This document shows, piece by piece, positions 24,657-33,365 of a stretch of DNA of 64,000 nt. The translations under genes were made by a program, and so were the position numbers. The notes beneath the pieces were generated by a model that was given only the letters and a program-made list of their open reading frames with translations, ran no database searches and was not told the origin of the DNA. This DNA comes from an uncultured Treponema sp. (GTDB lineage: Bacteria; Spirochaetota; Spirochaetia; Treponematales; Treponemataceae): positions 1-64,000 of the forward strand of contig CALCRU010000050.1 of the NCBI GenBank assembly GCA_937894335.1, given 5' to 3'. How positions within the stretch are numbered: position 1 is the first letter of the stretch; every line of letters starts with the position of its first letter.

Positions 24657-25208
24657 TCATTTCATCAGCTGCTTGCCATCGCTAAAGGCTTTGCCAACAA
24701 CTTCACCAATAACTCGGTAGGCCTGGAAGGATGCATCGTACATGATGGGTTGCAGTTTGCCCAGGTCTACCTTGCCGTCGGTAAGGATGGAGTCGTCCGC
24801 CTGCTGACTTACGATTGTTCCTATAAGCATTTCCTTTTCTTCGTTCCATTCCTTTACCTTGCATTCAAGGGTAAGGGGATACTCTTCAATAATCGGGGCG
24901 TTTACATGTGCGCTCTTGTGAACATGCACTCCGGCCTTTTCTATTTTGTTTACCTTGTTTCCGCTTTCAATTCCAAAGTAGTCAGAAATGACAACTGTCT
25001 TTTTTGTGGCGCAGGCTACTGTAAATGCTCCTGTCTTTTTAAGGTTTTCAGTAGTTTTGTGCTTGGAAAGATAAAGTGTAATTTCGCCAAAGTCAGACTG
25101 AATTCCCCATGCTGCATTCATTGCGTTAGGCACTCCGTTTTCGTCATAAGTGCCGATTATAAAAACTCCTTCAGGAACAATAACTGATTTCTTTGCCTCA
25201 AATTCCAT
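24657..25208 (-). CDS. Flavin reductase-like (FMN-binding split barrel) protein
   Basis: The 183-residue product has the split-barrel core: VFIIGTYDENGVPNAMNAAWGI near the start, LYLSKHKTTENLKKTGAFTVACAT, SDYFGIESGNKVNKIEKAG and EYPLTLECKV. Such proteins bind FMN and act as flavin reductases or small-molecule reductases; the physiological substrate is not evident. A strong AAGGAGG precedes the ATG. It is separate from the operon to its right. Confidence 0.85.
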   Translation of the reverse strand: MEFEAKKSVIVPEGVFIIGTYDENGVPNAMNAAWGIQSDFGEITLYLSKHKTTENLKKTGAFTVACATKKTVVISDYFGIESGNKVNKIEKAGVHVHKSAHVNAPIIEEYPLTLECKVKEWNEEKEMLIGTIVSQQADDSILTDGKVDLGKLQPIMYDASFQAYRVIGEVVGKAFSDGKQLMK

Positions 25209-25228
25209 ATAATCCTCCTTGCGTCTTT

Positions 25229-26416
25229 TTAACCGTTGTAGTTAGTGTAAACTAATTTTGTGTCCTTTGCAAATCCTAAAGCGCCGTTTTCACGAATTTC
25301 AGGATTTTCTATGCGGATAATATCGTACCTCCTAAGGTTAAAGAAGCCCTGCTCCCGTGCGTGAGGGTCATCTTTTTTTGCAGAAAATGCAATGCGTTTT
25401 TTTCCGTTGCACAGAAGGTAGCGCACTCTGCCCGCCTTGTTAAGCATGGGGTCGGAAGTTACCATAAAAGTTCCATCTTCGTCGGCCTGTGCCTTGTCGT
25501 GAGGGGCAAAGACAAAGTAGGACATTTTTACGCTGTGCCTGTCCAATCCAGCTTCTTCCGCCAAAGACGCTACCGGTTTTGGAGGAGTCCACAAAAAGTC
25601 TCCGTGGCAGGTATGGTTCTTTTCCAAAAGCACGGGACAGTCAGCATTTCCAGGGCAGGGCGAAAGCAGGGTAACTGTTCCCTCTTTTAGTAGCCTGTTC
25701 CTTACTTGAATAAGAAATCGGCTTGTTTCCAATAGTGCCGGTTCGCTTAGGGCAAAAAATCCGTTGGCGGTCAGCATTTGGGTGCAGTTGGTAAGCAGAT
25801 GGGTACAGATTTTTTCTCTGTCACCATTTTCTGCAAAAAGTTCGTTTAGGGCGTGGCTCATTAAAAGCACATTATTTTTTTCCTGTAAAATGGGGCCAGA
25901 TGCAAAGTCCTTTTCCATATTGCATACTTGGGTTTTTATGGATACAGAATCAAAATCCGCCTCAAAGAGTTTTTTTGCTAGGGTAAGTGCCTTGGAACTG
26001 GAATCTAAAAGAAGTACTTTAATCTGTACCCTTTTTTCGCCTCGCAAGTAGTCTACCATATCGCAGAAGGCAGCCGCACAGGGAGCAGGTCCAGAACCTA
26101 AATCTGTAAGGGTAAGGGGGGCTTTTTCGTTGGCGCAGCTTTCTATAAGACTTAGGATTCGGTCTTTAACTGACCACAGAATGCACCACATCTGAGTGTA
26201 GGACACGGGCCAGTAGTACAAAAAGTAAGGAGCCAAGAGGGAGTCGTCCTGCATGTAGGGACTTCCTATTAGTGTCCTGCTTCCAGTTAGTCCCCTCTGC
26301 AAAGAAAGCAGCTTTTTAGCCATTAACGAACGGTCGTTTGTAAATTTATACAGGTTCTGCGCCGTTTTTATGTGCTTTTCTAAGTATTTTCGGCAAAAGT
26401 CAGCTATATTTTCCAT
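25229..26416 (-). CDS. Rsm22/METTL17-like methyltransferase family protein
   Basis: The 395-residue product matches the Rsm22 pattern: SPYMQDDSLLAPYFLYYWPVSY (near 70), SAM site LTDLGSGPAPCAAAF (near 115), and the cysteine set CPGNADCPVL ... HTC near 290, which in this family binds an Fe-S cluster. Mitochondrial members assist small-subunit ribosome assembly; the bacterial role is unproven. The ATG overlaps the Hsp33 stop (TAATG), so the two are coupled. This overlap excludes the longer frame from 26467. Confidence 0.8.
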   Translation of the reverse strand: MENIADFCRKYLEKHIKTAQNLYKFTNDRSLMAKKLLSLQRGLTGSRTLIGSPYMQDDSLLAPYFLYYWPVSYTQMWCILWSVKDRILSLIESCANEKAPLTLTDLGSGPAPCAAAFCDMVDYLRGEKRVQIKVLLLDSSSKALTLAKKLFEADFDSVSIKTQVCNMEKDFASGPILQEKNNVLLMSHALNELFAENGDREKICTHLLTNCTQMLTANGFFALSEPALLETSRFLIQVRNRLLKEGTVTLLSPCPGNADCPVLLEKNHTCHGDFLWTPPKPVASLAEEAGLDRHSVKMSYFVFAPHDKAQADEDGTFMVTSDPMLNKAGRVRYLLCNGKKRIAFSAKKDDPHAREQGFFNLRRYDIIRIENPEIRENGALGFAKDTKLVYTNYNG

Positions 26417-27393
26417 TACAGTATGTCGGAAAGGGGAATTTTGTAGACGGAACCGCAGTTTCTGCACACCACTTCTAGAGGGTCAGGACCGTTCGTTCGC
26501 ATATCCTCAAGTTCTGCCTTGGGAAGCCTCTTTATATAGTCAACATAAGATTCCCTTGAACAGGGGCAGTCGTACCTTACATCCCTGTGCGACGCTATGG
26601 AAGGTTTAAATTCCCTAAACAAACCGTAAATAATGTCTTCCAGAGTACCCTTTTCGCTAAACCACTGGCCAAGAGAAGGCGCTGTCTTAAAGGCAAGTTC
26701 CAGCCGATCAATCAGTTCTGTATCCGTTTTTTTGTCTCCAGAGGTATTTATTTGGCTACCAAGCTTTTGTACTCCCTTAAACTGTCCCCCTGTTTCGGGA
26801 AGAACCTGAAGAAACATTCCTCCTGCACCTATGATGCGGCCCTCCCTGTCCATCTGAATGCCTGTATTAAAAGCAGTCTGAATCTGTTCGCTCTGGTCAA
26901 AGTAATATGCCAAATCTAGGGCTATGTTTCTGCTGTCAACCGCCACACTGCTGGTATAGGGTTCCCTGTCACCCTCGTGCATTGTAGCCATGGAAAGTGT
27001 ACCCTTTCCTAAAAATGGTGACAGATCCCAGTTTTCCAAAGGCTTTTCTACAGGAATTACATCCGTAAACAGATAGCTCCTCACATAACCAGAAGAGTCC
27101 GCCTCTACAGAAAATCCCTGTGCAGGACCGTCAATTTCGTATCTCCAGGTAACATGTTCTCGACCCTTCATAGTTGGCAAAAGGAGCGCTCCACAAAGAG
27201 AAGCCTGACCTAGCACCATGGTTTCTAGAATGCCCGTCTTATGCTGATAGCGCATTTGGTTTACAAAACGGGTTCCGTGAAAAAGGGCGCCTCTTACCCT
27301 GCCTTCTGCCATGACAAAAACGGCCATGTCGTCCTTGGGAAGGGTTTTTAAATGTTCGTTCAGTTTTTCGTCAGTAATTTGAGCCTTTATCAT
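26416..27393 (-). CDS. hslO: Hsp33 redox-regulated chaperone
   Basis: Hsp33 is activated by oxidation, which releases zinc from four conserved cysteines. These are visible in the C-terminal part: CPC (near 278) and CRNC (near 312). The N-terminal substrate-binding domain is typical (RVRGALFHGTR, LGQASLCGALLLPTMKG, SSVAVDSRNIALDLAYYFDQSEQI). At 325 residues it is slightly longer than E. coli Hsp33. It follows the hydrolase gene in the convergent-free run of minus-strand genes and is coupled to the Rsm22-like gene. Confidence 0.92.
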   Translation of the reverse strand: MIKAQITDEKLNEHLKTLPKDDMAVFVMAEGRVRGALFHGTRFVNQMRYQHKTGILETMVLGQASLCGALLLPTMKGREHVTWRYEIDGPAQGFSVEADSSGYVRSYLFTDVIPVEKPLENWDLSPFLGKGTLSMATMHEGDREPYTSSVAVDSRNIALDLAYYFDQSEQIQTAFNTGIQMDREGRIIGAGGMFLQVLPETGGQFKGVQKLGSQINTSGDKKTDTELIDRLELAFKTAPSLGQWFSEKGTLEDIIYGLFREFKPSIASHRDVRYDCPCSRESYVDYIKRLPKAELEDMRTNGPDPLEVVCRNCGSVYKIPLSDIL

Positions 27394-27402
27394 TGTTTGC
27401 CC

Positions 27403-28473
27403 CTATCTGTTGTTTTTTGTAAAGAATCCGTCAATCAGAGAAAAAAGTTCCTCATTAAGTCCGTTGTAAATTGTTCTGTCAACTGAAGCATAAAATTCTT
27501 CACGGACATCATCGGGAATGTTTTCGGTACCGTACTGGGCATAAAGTTCCTGCTGACGGGGTTCAAGTATGGTCTTTTTATATTCCACATATTCTGGTGT
27601 GTTAAAGTAGCTGTTGTGTCCGTTAAAGCGAGGATCAGAAAAAACATAGTATTCCACATTCGGATTTGTAATTTTTTCTTTCTTTGAGATGATGGAAGAA
27701 CCTTCATAAGAAATTGTTCCGTCACCGTTTCCGTGTACTACTAAAACGGGAATGCCTGACTTGTTGATTCCCTTTACTGCAGAAAGATTCGCATACTTTC
27801 CAAAACGCAGTTTGTTCCACAGCCATACAAAGGGATGCAGCAAAGGACCAGCGCTACCTACCATACGGTCGCATCCTTCGCAAAGTTCCTCGTAAGGTTC
27901 CGCATAGCCAGAAAGTGAAACACATGCTTTTATGTCATGGTCAAAATTCTGAACGGCTGTAACTGCAAATCCTCCCCAGCTGTGACCAAGAATAAAAAGC
28001 GGCATAGAAGAAAGTTGTGGGTCAGATTCCACAAACAGAAGGGCATTGTGCAAGTCCAGTGCAGACTGAGGAAGCCCCATGGTGCCTTTTCCTTCGCTGG
28101 TACAACTGCCAGTTGCATCGTAGGCAAACACGCACCAACCGCAGTCAGTAAGGGGCATGAGTAGATTCAGATAAGTTTCGTTACCGCAACCAATTCCGTG
28201 GGCAAACACAATAAGACCTTTTGTATTTTGTGGACAGTAAATCCATCCGTTAAGAGTGTTTTTTCCTGACTTAAATGTTACCGCAGTCCGCGGATGACCC
28301 TGAGCATAATCTTCGTATGTATACGAGGGAGAAAATCTTTTTTCGGGATAAGAGGCGCGCTCAAAAGATTTATTAAGTTCGTGAGCAGTAATTGCATAAG
28401 TTACACAAAGCAGAACCAGAACAAGTCCCAGAACTGAACATAAAATTATTTTTCCTAGTTTCTTCTTTTCCAT
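27403..28473 (-). CDS. Alpha/beta hydrolase with N-terminal membrane anchor
   Basis: An N-terminal TM segment (about 8-28, ILCSVLGLVLVLLCVTYAI) is followed by an alpha/beta hydrolase fold: oxyanion region FAHGIGCGNETY, nucleophile elbow GHSWGG (near 153), Asp in VHGNGDGTI and His in NGHNSYF. It should face the periplasm. The substrate is unknown. The start is ATG 28473, overlapping the end of the upstream gene. Confidence 0.82.
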   Translation of the reverse strand: MEKKKLGKIILCSVLGLVLVLLCVTYAITAHELNKSFERASYPEKRFSPSYTYEDYAQGHPRTAVTFKSGKNTLNGWIYCPQNTKGLIVFAHGIGCGNETYLNLLMPLTDCGWCVFAYDATGSCTSEGKGTMGLPQSALDLHNALLFVESDPQLSSMPLFILGHSWGGFAVTAVQNFDHDIKACVSLSGYAEPYEELCEGCDRMVGSAGPLLHPFVWLWNKLRFGKYANLSAVKGINKSGIPVLVVHGNGDGTISYEGSSIISKKEKITNPNVEYYVFSDPRFNGHNSYFNTPEYVEYKKTILEPRQQELYAQYGTENIPDDVREEFYASVDRTIYNGLNEELFSLIDGFFTKNNR

Positions 28474-28475
28474 GC

Positions 28476-28973
28476 CTAGAGTGTAACACAAACAAACTTT
28501 TCGCACCAGTCTTTTATCATGTCGGGATTTTCTTTTGCACGGCTAAGGATTTTTTCTCCCAGTCCGCCTTTTACAAGTTCTTCTACCTGTGACAGAGGAA
28601 CCTTGTTTACGGTAGGACATGTTCTGGTAAGGGCTACAACAAGTTTGCCGTCTGATGGCCGCCGAGAAGCACGCAAGGGCCAGATGCTGCAGTCAAAGGG
28701 TTTTTCTTCTGGGGTAAGAAGGCAGCCCTTGTTAGCGTCAAGAAAGGGACAGGTTGCTTCTTCTTCGCTGTTGTCCGTCTTGTAGCATGAAGACAAATCT
28801 ATTGTGCAGGAGTTTTTTCCCACAGGCTTAAAGCGTGCGTCCTTAAACTTTGCAGAAAGTTTTTCCGCTAGGGATTTTTCAAACAGGGGAGTTTCCCACA
28901 AACTTTGCCGCCTAAATGAACAGCAGAATCTGCATGAGGCGCAGTCAGATTTGGAAAGTATTGCCGAAAGCAT
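28476..28973 (-). CDS. YkgJ-like cysteine-cluster protein
   Basis: The 165-residue product has CASCRFCCS at the start (residues 11-19), then further cysteines (CTIDLSSC, CPFLDANKGCLL, FDCSIWPLR), the pattern of the YkgJ family thought to bind zinc or an iron-sulfur cluster. Function unknown. The start overlaps the DUF2156 stop (TGATG), and its stop is just before the hydrolase start, so it is coupled at both ends. Confidence 0.78.
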   Translation of the reverse strand: MLSAILSKSDCASCRFCCSFRRQSLWETPLFEKSLAEKLSAKFKDARFKPVGKNSCTIDLSSCYKTDNSEEEATCPFLDANKGCLLTPEEKPFDCSIWPLRASRRPSDGKLVVALTRTCPTVNKVPLSQVEELVKGGLGEKILSRAKENPDMIKDWCEKFVCVTL

Positions 28974-29911
28974 CAGTATGCAACTCCATAAAATTTATCC
29001 AGAATTATTGTCGGTTTGTAGGAAAGTTTTGCCTTTCTAAGTCCCTCTACCCCCATGTCTTCTTCTCGGTTAAGGTAGATAAAGTCGGAGCAGGTCTTTG
29101 CAAACTGATTGTTTATTACGGCATACACTCCGTTGGGTTCGTGCAGGGCAAGAGCTTTTTCAAAATGCACATCAAGAACAGTGTCGCTTACGGGAGAAGC
29201 AAGTGTCATTGCGGCAGGCTCTCCGTTAATGTAGACAACTCCACCCCTTAGGCGCAGAAGGGAAGCGTTTTCCACTGCAACATGAATACTTTCGTTTTCC
29301 AAAACAAGGGCTTGATCTTCCCAGCCGTTTTTTTCTTCGAACCATCTGTCGGCAACAAGAAGAATGTCTTCGCCTATGTTGTTTTCTGGAAAGAGCTTAA
29401 ACTGCCATCCATCGCCATAAATGCGGTTAAAGCGTGAAATATGATTTCTTTTTTTCTGATAGTTTGAACCAGGAAGGTCGGCAAGATTTTGGGTAAGGTA
29501 AAGGTAGTCGCTGTCGGCCCTGTCTGTGTCCCATCTAAGAGCATGAGAGGAAAAAAAACGGGCAAGACATTCATCTATCTGTTTTTTCTGTTCTTGAGTG
29601 CAAAGACAAAAGCAAACTGATTCACCTTCGTCTTCTGACTTTTCAAGAATAAACTCTATGGCGGAACGAAGCCCTTCCTGTAAAAAATTTTCCTCTGCGG
29701 ATTTTAGTGCAATAGGGAATCCCCATCCGTTTCTGGTATTGTGACCGTTATACTTTCTAAGAAGGATTCCCTTGTGCACAAAAAGCTGAATATCATACTT
29801 TGGCTGAAGCAGAAAGAGGTTTGCAAGGGAACTGTCGCTTCCATACAAGTCTTTTGCTCCAACCGAATTTTCTAAATATTCAAAATCTGAATGTGTTGCC
29901 GAATACTGCAC
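28973..29911 (-). CDS. DUF2156 (phosphatidylglycerol lysyltransferase C-terminal-like) protein
   Basis: The 312-residue product has the GNAT-like DUF2156 features YLYLTQNLADLPGSNYQKKRNHISRF (near 145-170), GGVVYINGEPAAMTLASP and DVHFEKAL. Members lacking the membrane flippase half, as here, are soluble acyl- or aminoacyl-transferase-like proteins of unknown substrate. It starts at GTG 29911 with AAAGGAA upstream, 1-2 bp from the putP stop, and is translationally coupled to the YkgJ-like gene. Confidence 0.82.
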   Translation of the reverse strand: MQYSATHSDFEYLENSVGAKDLYGSDSSLANLFLLQPKYDIQLFVHKGILLRKYNGHNTRNGWGFPIALKSAEENFLQEGLRSAIEFILEKSEDEGESVCFCLCTQEQKKQIDECLARFFSSHALRWDTDRADSDYLYLTQNLADLPGSNYQKKRNHISRFNRIYGDGWQFKLFPENNIGEDILLVADRWFEEKNGWEDQALVLENESIHVAVENASLLRLRGGVVYINGEPAAMTLASPVSDTVLDVHFEKALALHEPNGVYAVINNQFAKTCSDFIYLNREEDMGVEGLRKAKLSYKPTIILDKFYGVAY

Positions 29912-29912
29912 G

Positions 29913-31412
29913 CTATTCCTTTAAAGCCGCTTCGTAAGCCTCAAACTCTTCAACCACATCGGGATTAGGCTTGTCTATTAGGCTAACAACCACTGAAACC
30001 AAAAGACAGATAATGAATCCCGGAAGAATTTCGTACAGTCCGAATATGGCGTTTACATCTGCAGGAATCAGATGCCATGCAACAACTGTTACTCCTCCAG
30101 CAACAAGACCTGCTATTGCACCTTTTGCAGTTAGGCGTTTCCAAAACAGAGCAAGCAGGACAAGAGGACCAAATGTAGCACCGAATCCGGCCCAAGCGTA
30201 ACTTACAAGACCAAAGATTGAACTATTTTCGTCCAGAGCAATTACAAAGGCTATTAACGCAATGGCAAGAACTGTAAGGCGGCAAACCCTAAGCATTGTC
30301 TTAGATTCAAACTTTTTGTGAAGGATTGTCTGGCAGAAGTCTTCGGTAAAGGCACTGGCTGCAACAAGAAGCTGGCTGTCGGCAGTGCTCATTGCCGCTG
30401 CAAGAACTGCACACAGGAAGATGCCTGCTATAAAGGGCTGATAGGTCTGGAGGATTGTGGCAATTACTACAGTTTCATGCTTTCCTTCTGCAAGGGGAAC
30501 ATTAAGGTAAGCCTTAGCAAAAGCGCCTACAAGCATTGCACTAAACATTGCAATCGTTACCCAAATCATTGCTATGCGGCGTGAAATCTTTATTTCCTTA
30601 TTGCTGCGGATTCCCATAAAGCGAACCAGAATGTGGGGCATACCAAAGTAGCCAAGACCCCATGCAAGAGCCGAAACAATGCTCATTGCGTTAAAGCCGT
30701 CACTGCCAGAAGAAGAAAAGGGATTCAGGAACTGTGAGCCGAATGCGCTTACCTTTTCCACTGCCTGAGCCGGACCGCCCATGACAACCGCCATAATGCC
30801 CAGTGTAAGAATAAGGGCAATAAACATAAGCGTACCCTGAATAAAATCAGTAGTACAGACGGCACTAAATCCGCCTAAAAGCGTATACAGCAGGATGACT
30901 ACCATGCCTATTACAAGACCGCACACATAAGGCAGATCAAAGACAGTCTTAAGCAGCTGTGCACATGCAACAAATCCTGATGCAGTGTAGACGATAAAGA
31001 AGAGCACAATAAACAGTGCGCTGATTGCGGAGATTATGTGCTTTCCGTCACGCAGACGGTTGGTAAGAAATTCTGGCACCGTAATGGAATTTTTACAGGT
31101 GATGGAGTATGTGCGAAGGCGTTTTGCAACAATGAGCCAGTTAAGGTAAGTTCCTATTTCAAGGCCAAGTGCAGTCCAAAAGGCTTCCTTCATTCCAGTA
31201 AGGTAGGCAACTCCTGGCAAACCCATGAGCATCCATCCGGACATGTCTGAAGCCTCTGCAGAAAGGGCTGTTGTCCAAGGACCAAGGTTTCTTCCGCCAA
31301 GAAAAAAGTCCTCCGAACTGGAGTTCTTTCCCATAAAGCGGATTCCAACATAAATCATCATTCCCAAATAGAGCGTAAATGCAATTACTTCTTGAACTAG
31401 TGCTGAATTCAT
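29913..31412 (-). CDS. putP: Sodium/proline symporter PutP
   Basis: This SSS-family transporter imports proline with sodium. Thirteen hydrophobic helices are expected over 499 residues. Family motifs include FFLGGRNLGPWTTALSAEASDMSGWMLMGLPG (residues about 36-68), NWLIVAKRLR, TVPEFLTNRL, and the helix 8-9 sodium-site region AAAMSTADSQLLVAAS (near 345). A clear AGAGGAAA precedes the ATG. It heads the minus-strand run putP-DUF2156-YkgJ-hydrolase-hslO-Rsm22. Confidence 0.92.
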   Translation of the reverse strand: MNSALVQEVIAFTLYLGMMIYVGIRFMGKNSSSEDFFLGGRNLGPWTTALSAEASDMSGWMLMGLPGVAYLTGMKEAFWTALGLEIGTYLNWLIVAKRLRTYSITCKNSITVPEFLTNRLRDGKHIISAISALFIVLFFIVYTASGFVACAQLLKTVFDLPYVCGLVIGMVVILLYTLLGGFSAVCTTDFIQGTLMFIALILTLGIMAVVMGGPAQAVEKVSAFGSQFLNPFSSSGSDGFNAMSIVSALAWGLGYFGMPHILVRFMGIRSNKEIKISRRIAMIWVTIAMFSAMLVGAFAKAYLNVPLAEGKHETVVIATILQTYQPFIAGIFLCAVLAAAMSTADSQLLVAASAFTEDFCQTILHKKFESKTMLRVCRLTVLAIALIAFVIALDENSSIFGLVSYAWAGFGATFGPLVLLALFWKRLTAKGAIAGLVAGGVTVVAWHLIPADVNAIFGLYEILPGFIICLLVSVVVSLIDKPNPDVVEEFEAYEAALKE

Positions 31413-31435
31413 CTTTTTCCTCTAAGTCTTACTTT

Positions 31436-31495
31436 ATCATATATTACTGATTTGGTGCAAGATAATTACCTTCTGCGTCCCTTTCTAGAAACAAA
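31436..31495 (-). repeat. 60-bp partial duplication of the end of the exported-protein gene
   Basis: Matches 32666-32725 at 58 of 60 positions. It carries the last codons of the protein encoded at 32674-33312 (ERDAEGNY-APNQ) without the rest of that gene, beside another coding fragment, so the intergenic region is rearranged. Confidence 0.75.
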
Positions 31496-31500
31496 TCGGA

Positions 31501-31614
31501 GACTACGCAGTAATGATGAACGCAATTTCTGCAGCCCAGCATCCTCACACCATTATTTACCGAGGCTGTGAAAAAACAGAACAGCTTATTTACGATATTG
31601 CAGAGAAATTATAA
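31501..31614 (+). pseudogene. Coding fragment of unknown origin
   Basis: An open stretch of 37 codons (DYAVMMNAISAAQHPHTIIY ... LIYDIAEKL) with a stop but no promoter or upstream part; it looks like the tail of a lost gene. Confidence 0.35.
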
Positions 31615-31650
31615 GAAAAATTAAAAAGGGAAGAGGGGAAGCTTTTAAAC

Positions 31651-31679
31651 TTGACTGTTCCCGCTTCTGAAAGTATAAT
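31651..31679 (+). promoter_or_regulatory. Consensus sigma-70 promoter giving a leaderless start
   Basis: TTGACT (31651-31656), 17-bp spacer, TATAAT (31674-31679). The ATG at 31687 is 7 nt further on, and there is no Shine-Dalgarno. Confidence 0.75.
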
Positions 31680-31686
31680 TTTTTAT

Positions 31687-32604
31687 ATGACTAAGAAATC
31701 ATTTTTTGTTTTATTAATTTTATTTGTTGGAATCTCAGGGCTTTTTGCAATTGAATTAAGTGGAACTTATAATAAAGACTTTACCGTAAAGACCGAATTT
31801 AACACAATTGCCGCAGGAAAAACTCTGCATGTAACCAATGGCGCAACATTTGTAATGACAGATGCAATTGTGCACGGATCTATTATTGTTGACAAAGGCT
31901 GTTCTTTTATTGCCGCAAAAGATGGTGCAGGATATATGGTACTGGCGGAAGGAACCCATGTAGAAGGTATAGATTTGTACTACAAAGTTCGTGTTTCTGA
32001 TAACCTTGTATTTACAAGAAAGCTTCCAATGACTCTGGATGAAGTCTGGAATAGTGGAAACCGCCAGCTTATAGATTGGGTCGGAAATATAGAGTTTTGT
32101 TACAGCACTGAGTTGAAGGGCTGGATTTCTATGAATGAAATCCGTTTTATGAATCCTTTTAATGAAAATTTATTTGAAGACTACGACATCGTTTTTACCA
32201 AGTCTGTTTCGCAGAAGATTGAAACGGAATGCCGTTCGCTCATTGTAAAGAACAAATCACAGGTTGTTATTCAGCCGGATCCTGGCTTTTGGGGAACAAA
32301 AGTTAACGAATCAATAATTGTTGAATCCGGTTCTTCTTTGCTTGGAACAGGACCTGATGGACATAAACTGCAATTAAAAAAAGGTGCAAAAATTGAGGGC
32401 CTTCCTCTTTATGTAAATTTTGATAACAAGCTTGTAGCCGTCACCAAAATTATGTCCGATTTATGGGAGATTCCTGCCTTCAACAGAAATGAATATCAAA
32501 TAATTGTGTACAACCCTGAATTAAAAGGCTGGTATTTCCAGGATATCACGCTTGGAGAGGGAGACCTCCCGGACAACCTTAAAAAGAAGCTTTTAGGAAA
32601 GTGA
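31687..32604 (+). CDS. Exported protein of unknown function, beta-rich
   Basis: A signal peptide (MTKKSFFVLLILFVGISGLFA) is followed by about 285 residues rich in strands with two similar halves, each containing a right-handed-helix-like stretch (GKTLHVTNGATFVMTDAIVHGSIIVDKG; SLIVKNKSQVVIQPD ... NESIIVESGSSLLGTG) and a closing ELKGW motif (ELKGWISMNE; ELKGWYFQDI). It seems to be an internal duplication of a periplasmic or surface domain. No family recognised. The 31651 promoter fixes this start; the longer frame to 31651 would overlap the promoter. Confidence 0.7.
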   Translation: MTKKSFFVLLILFVGISGLFAIELSGTYNKDFTVKTEFNTIAAGKTLHVTNGATFVMTDAIVHGSIIVDKGCSFIAAKDGAGYMVLAEGTHVEGIDLYYKVRVSDNLVFTRKLPMTLDEVWNSGNRQLIDWVGNIEFCYSTELKGWISMNEIRFMNPFNENLFEDYDIVFTKSVSQKIETECRSLIVKNKSQVVIQPDPGFWGTKVNESIIVESGSSLLGTGPDGHKLQLKKGAKIEGLPLYVNFDNKLVAVTKIMSDLWEIPAFNRNEYQIIVYNPELKGWYFQDITLGEGDLPDNLKKKLLGK

Positions 32605-32665
32605 TGGATTGCTTTAATGATGAAGTCAATTATGTAAAAATCGGCTCGGAAATTTTTATCACGAA

Positions 32666-32725
32666 ATCATATATTACTGATTTGGTGCAATATAATTACC
32701 TTCTGCGTCCCTTTCTAAAAACAAA
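32666..32725 (-). repeat. 60-bp repeat, parent copy
   Basis: Partner of 31436-31495; covers the C-terminus and stop of the exported-protein gene. It also overlaps an open frame on the plus strand (32604-32744) coupled as TGATG to the upstream gene, which is probably spurious. Confidence 0.7.
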
Positions 32726-33312
32726 AAGGAATGGTACATGCTAAAGAACGGCGCTCCCCAGTCAAAGGTGTCGTCATCGCTTGCCCCGAAAAACCTTGCA
32801 TCGTTTGAAAGCATGGTACGCATTACAATTCCCTGTCCCTTCTTGCACAAAAAGTCAATGTTCATGTAAACATAGCCTTGGGCCCAGGGGCTTGGAACTC
32901 CCACGCAAAAGACATTTATTCCAAAGTCCGCATTAAATTCCTCTTGGGCATCGTTAGGGTCAAATTCTTCAATCTGAATTTCGCCAAGAGTAAGTCCTGT
33001 GACATTCAGAAGGCACATACACATCCACAGGGCGGCTTCATCGGTGCGGGTTGCGTTAAGGGTGCCCGTGTCCGTAAACAGAGAATAGCGAACCTGCCCC
33101 TTTATGCCGCCGTCATCAATTGCAAAGGCCTGAGTAACTGGCACATAGCGCTGTATTTCTTCGTCTATGGTAATGGGCGTCATTTCGTCAAACTGAATGT
33201 ATGCCACATCAAATTCTTCTTCAGAAACTGTCACGCGGTAATGTTGGGCAACAGCCCCACTCAGACAGCAAAAAAGAATACAAAATGCAAACAAAAACTT
33301 GACATGCTTCAT
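32674..33312 (-). CDS. Exported protein of unknown function
   Basis: A Sec signal peptide (FLFAFCILFCCLSGAVAQ) precedes a 190-residue acidic mature domain (FDEMTPITIDEE, GQVRYSLFTDTGTLNA, CMCLLNVTGLTLGEIQIEEFDPND). The Cys pair in the signal region and no proper lipobox argue for a periplasmic rather than lipidated protein. No family recognised. TATAAT ends 6 nt before the ATG, so it is leaderless. It ends convergently with the exported protein gene at 31687-32604. Confidence 0.7.
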   Translation of the reverse strand: MKHVKFLFAFCILFCCLSGAVAQHYRVTVSEEEFDVAYIQFDEMTPITIDEEIQRYVPVTQAFAIDDGGIKGQVRYSLFTDTGTLNATRTDEAALWMCMCLLNVTGLTLGEIQIEEFDPNDAQEEFNADFGINVFCVGVPSPWAQGYVYMNIDFLCKKGQGIVMRTMLSNDARFFGASDDDTFDWGAPFFSMYHSFLFLERDAEGNYIAPNQ

Positions 33313-33318
33313 AGCACG

Positions 33319-33324
33319 ATTATA
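33319..33324 (-). promoter_or_regulatory. Perfect -10 element, leaderless exported-protein gene
   Basis: TATAAT on the minus strand ends 6 nt from the ATG at 33312. The -35 is weak. Confidence 0.5.
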
Positions 33325-33351
33325 CCTCTTCGCAAAAGAAAAATATAGTGC

Positions 33352-33357
33352 TACAAT
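33352..33357 (+). promoter_or_regulatory. -10 element of the DUF763 gene
   Basis: TACAAT, 8 nt before ATG 33366; TTCGCA at 33329-33334 (17-bp spacing) is a fair -35. The divergent exported-protein promoter is within 30 bp. Confidence 0.5.
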
Positions 33358-33365
33358 TCACGCTG

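Noticed and set aside
32604..32744. 46-residue plus-strand ORF overlapping the exported gene stop as TGATG
   Set aside because: It runs antisense over a good exported-protein gene and through the duplicated 60-bp unit; no family-like sequence.
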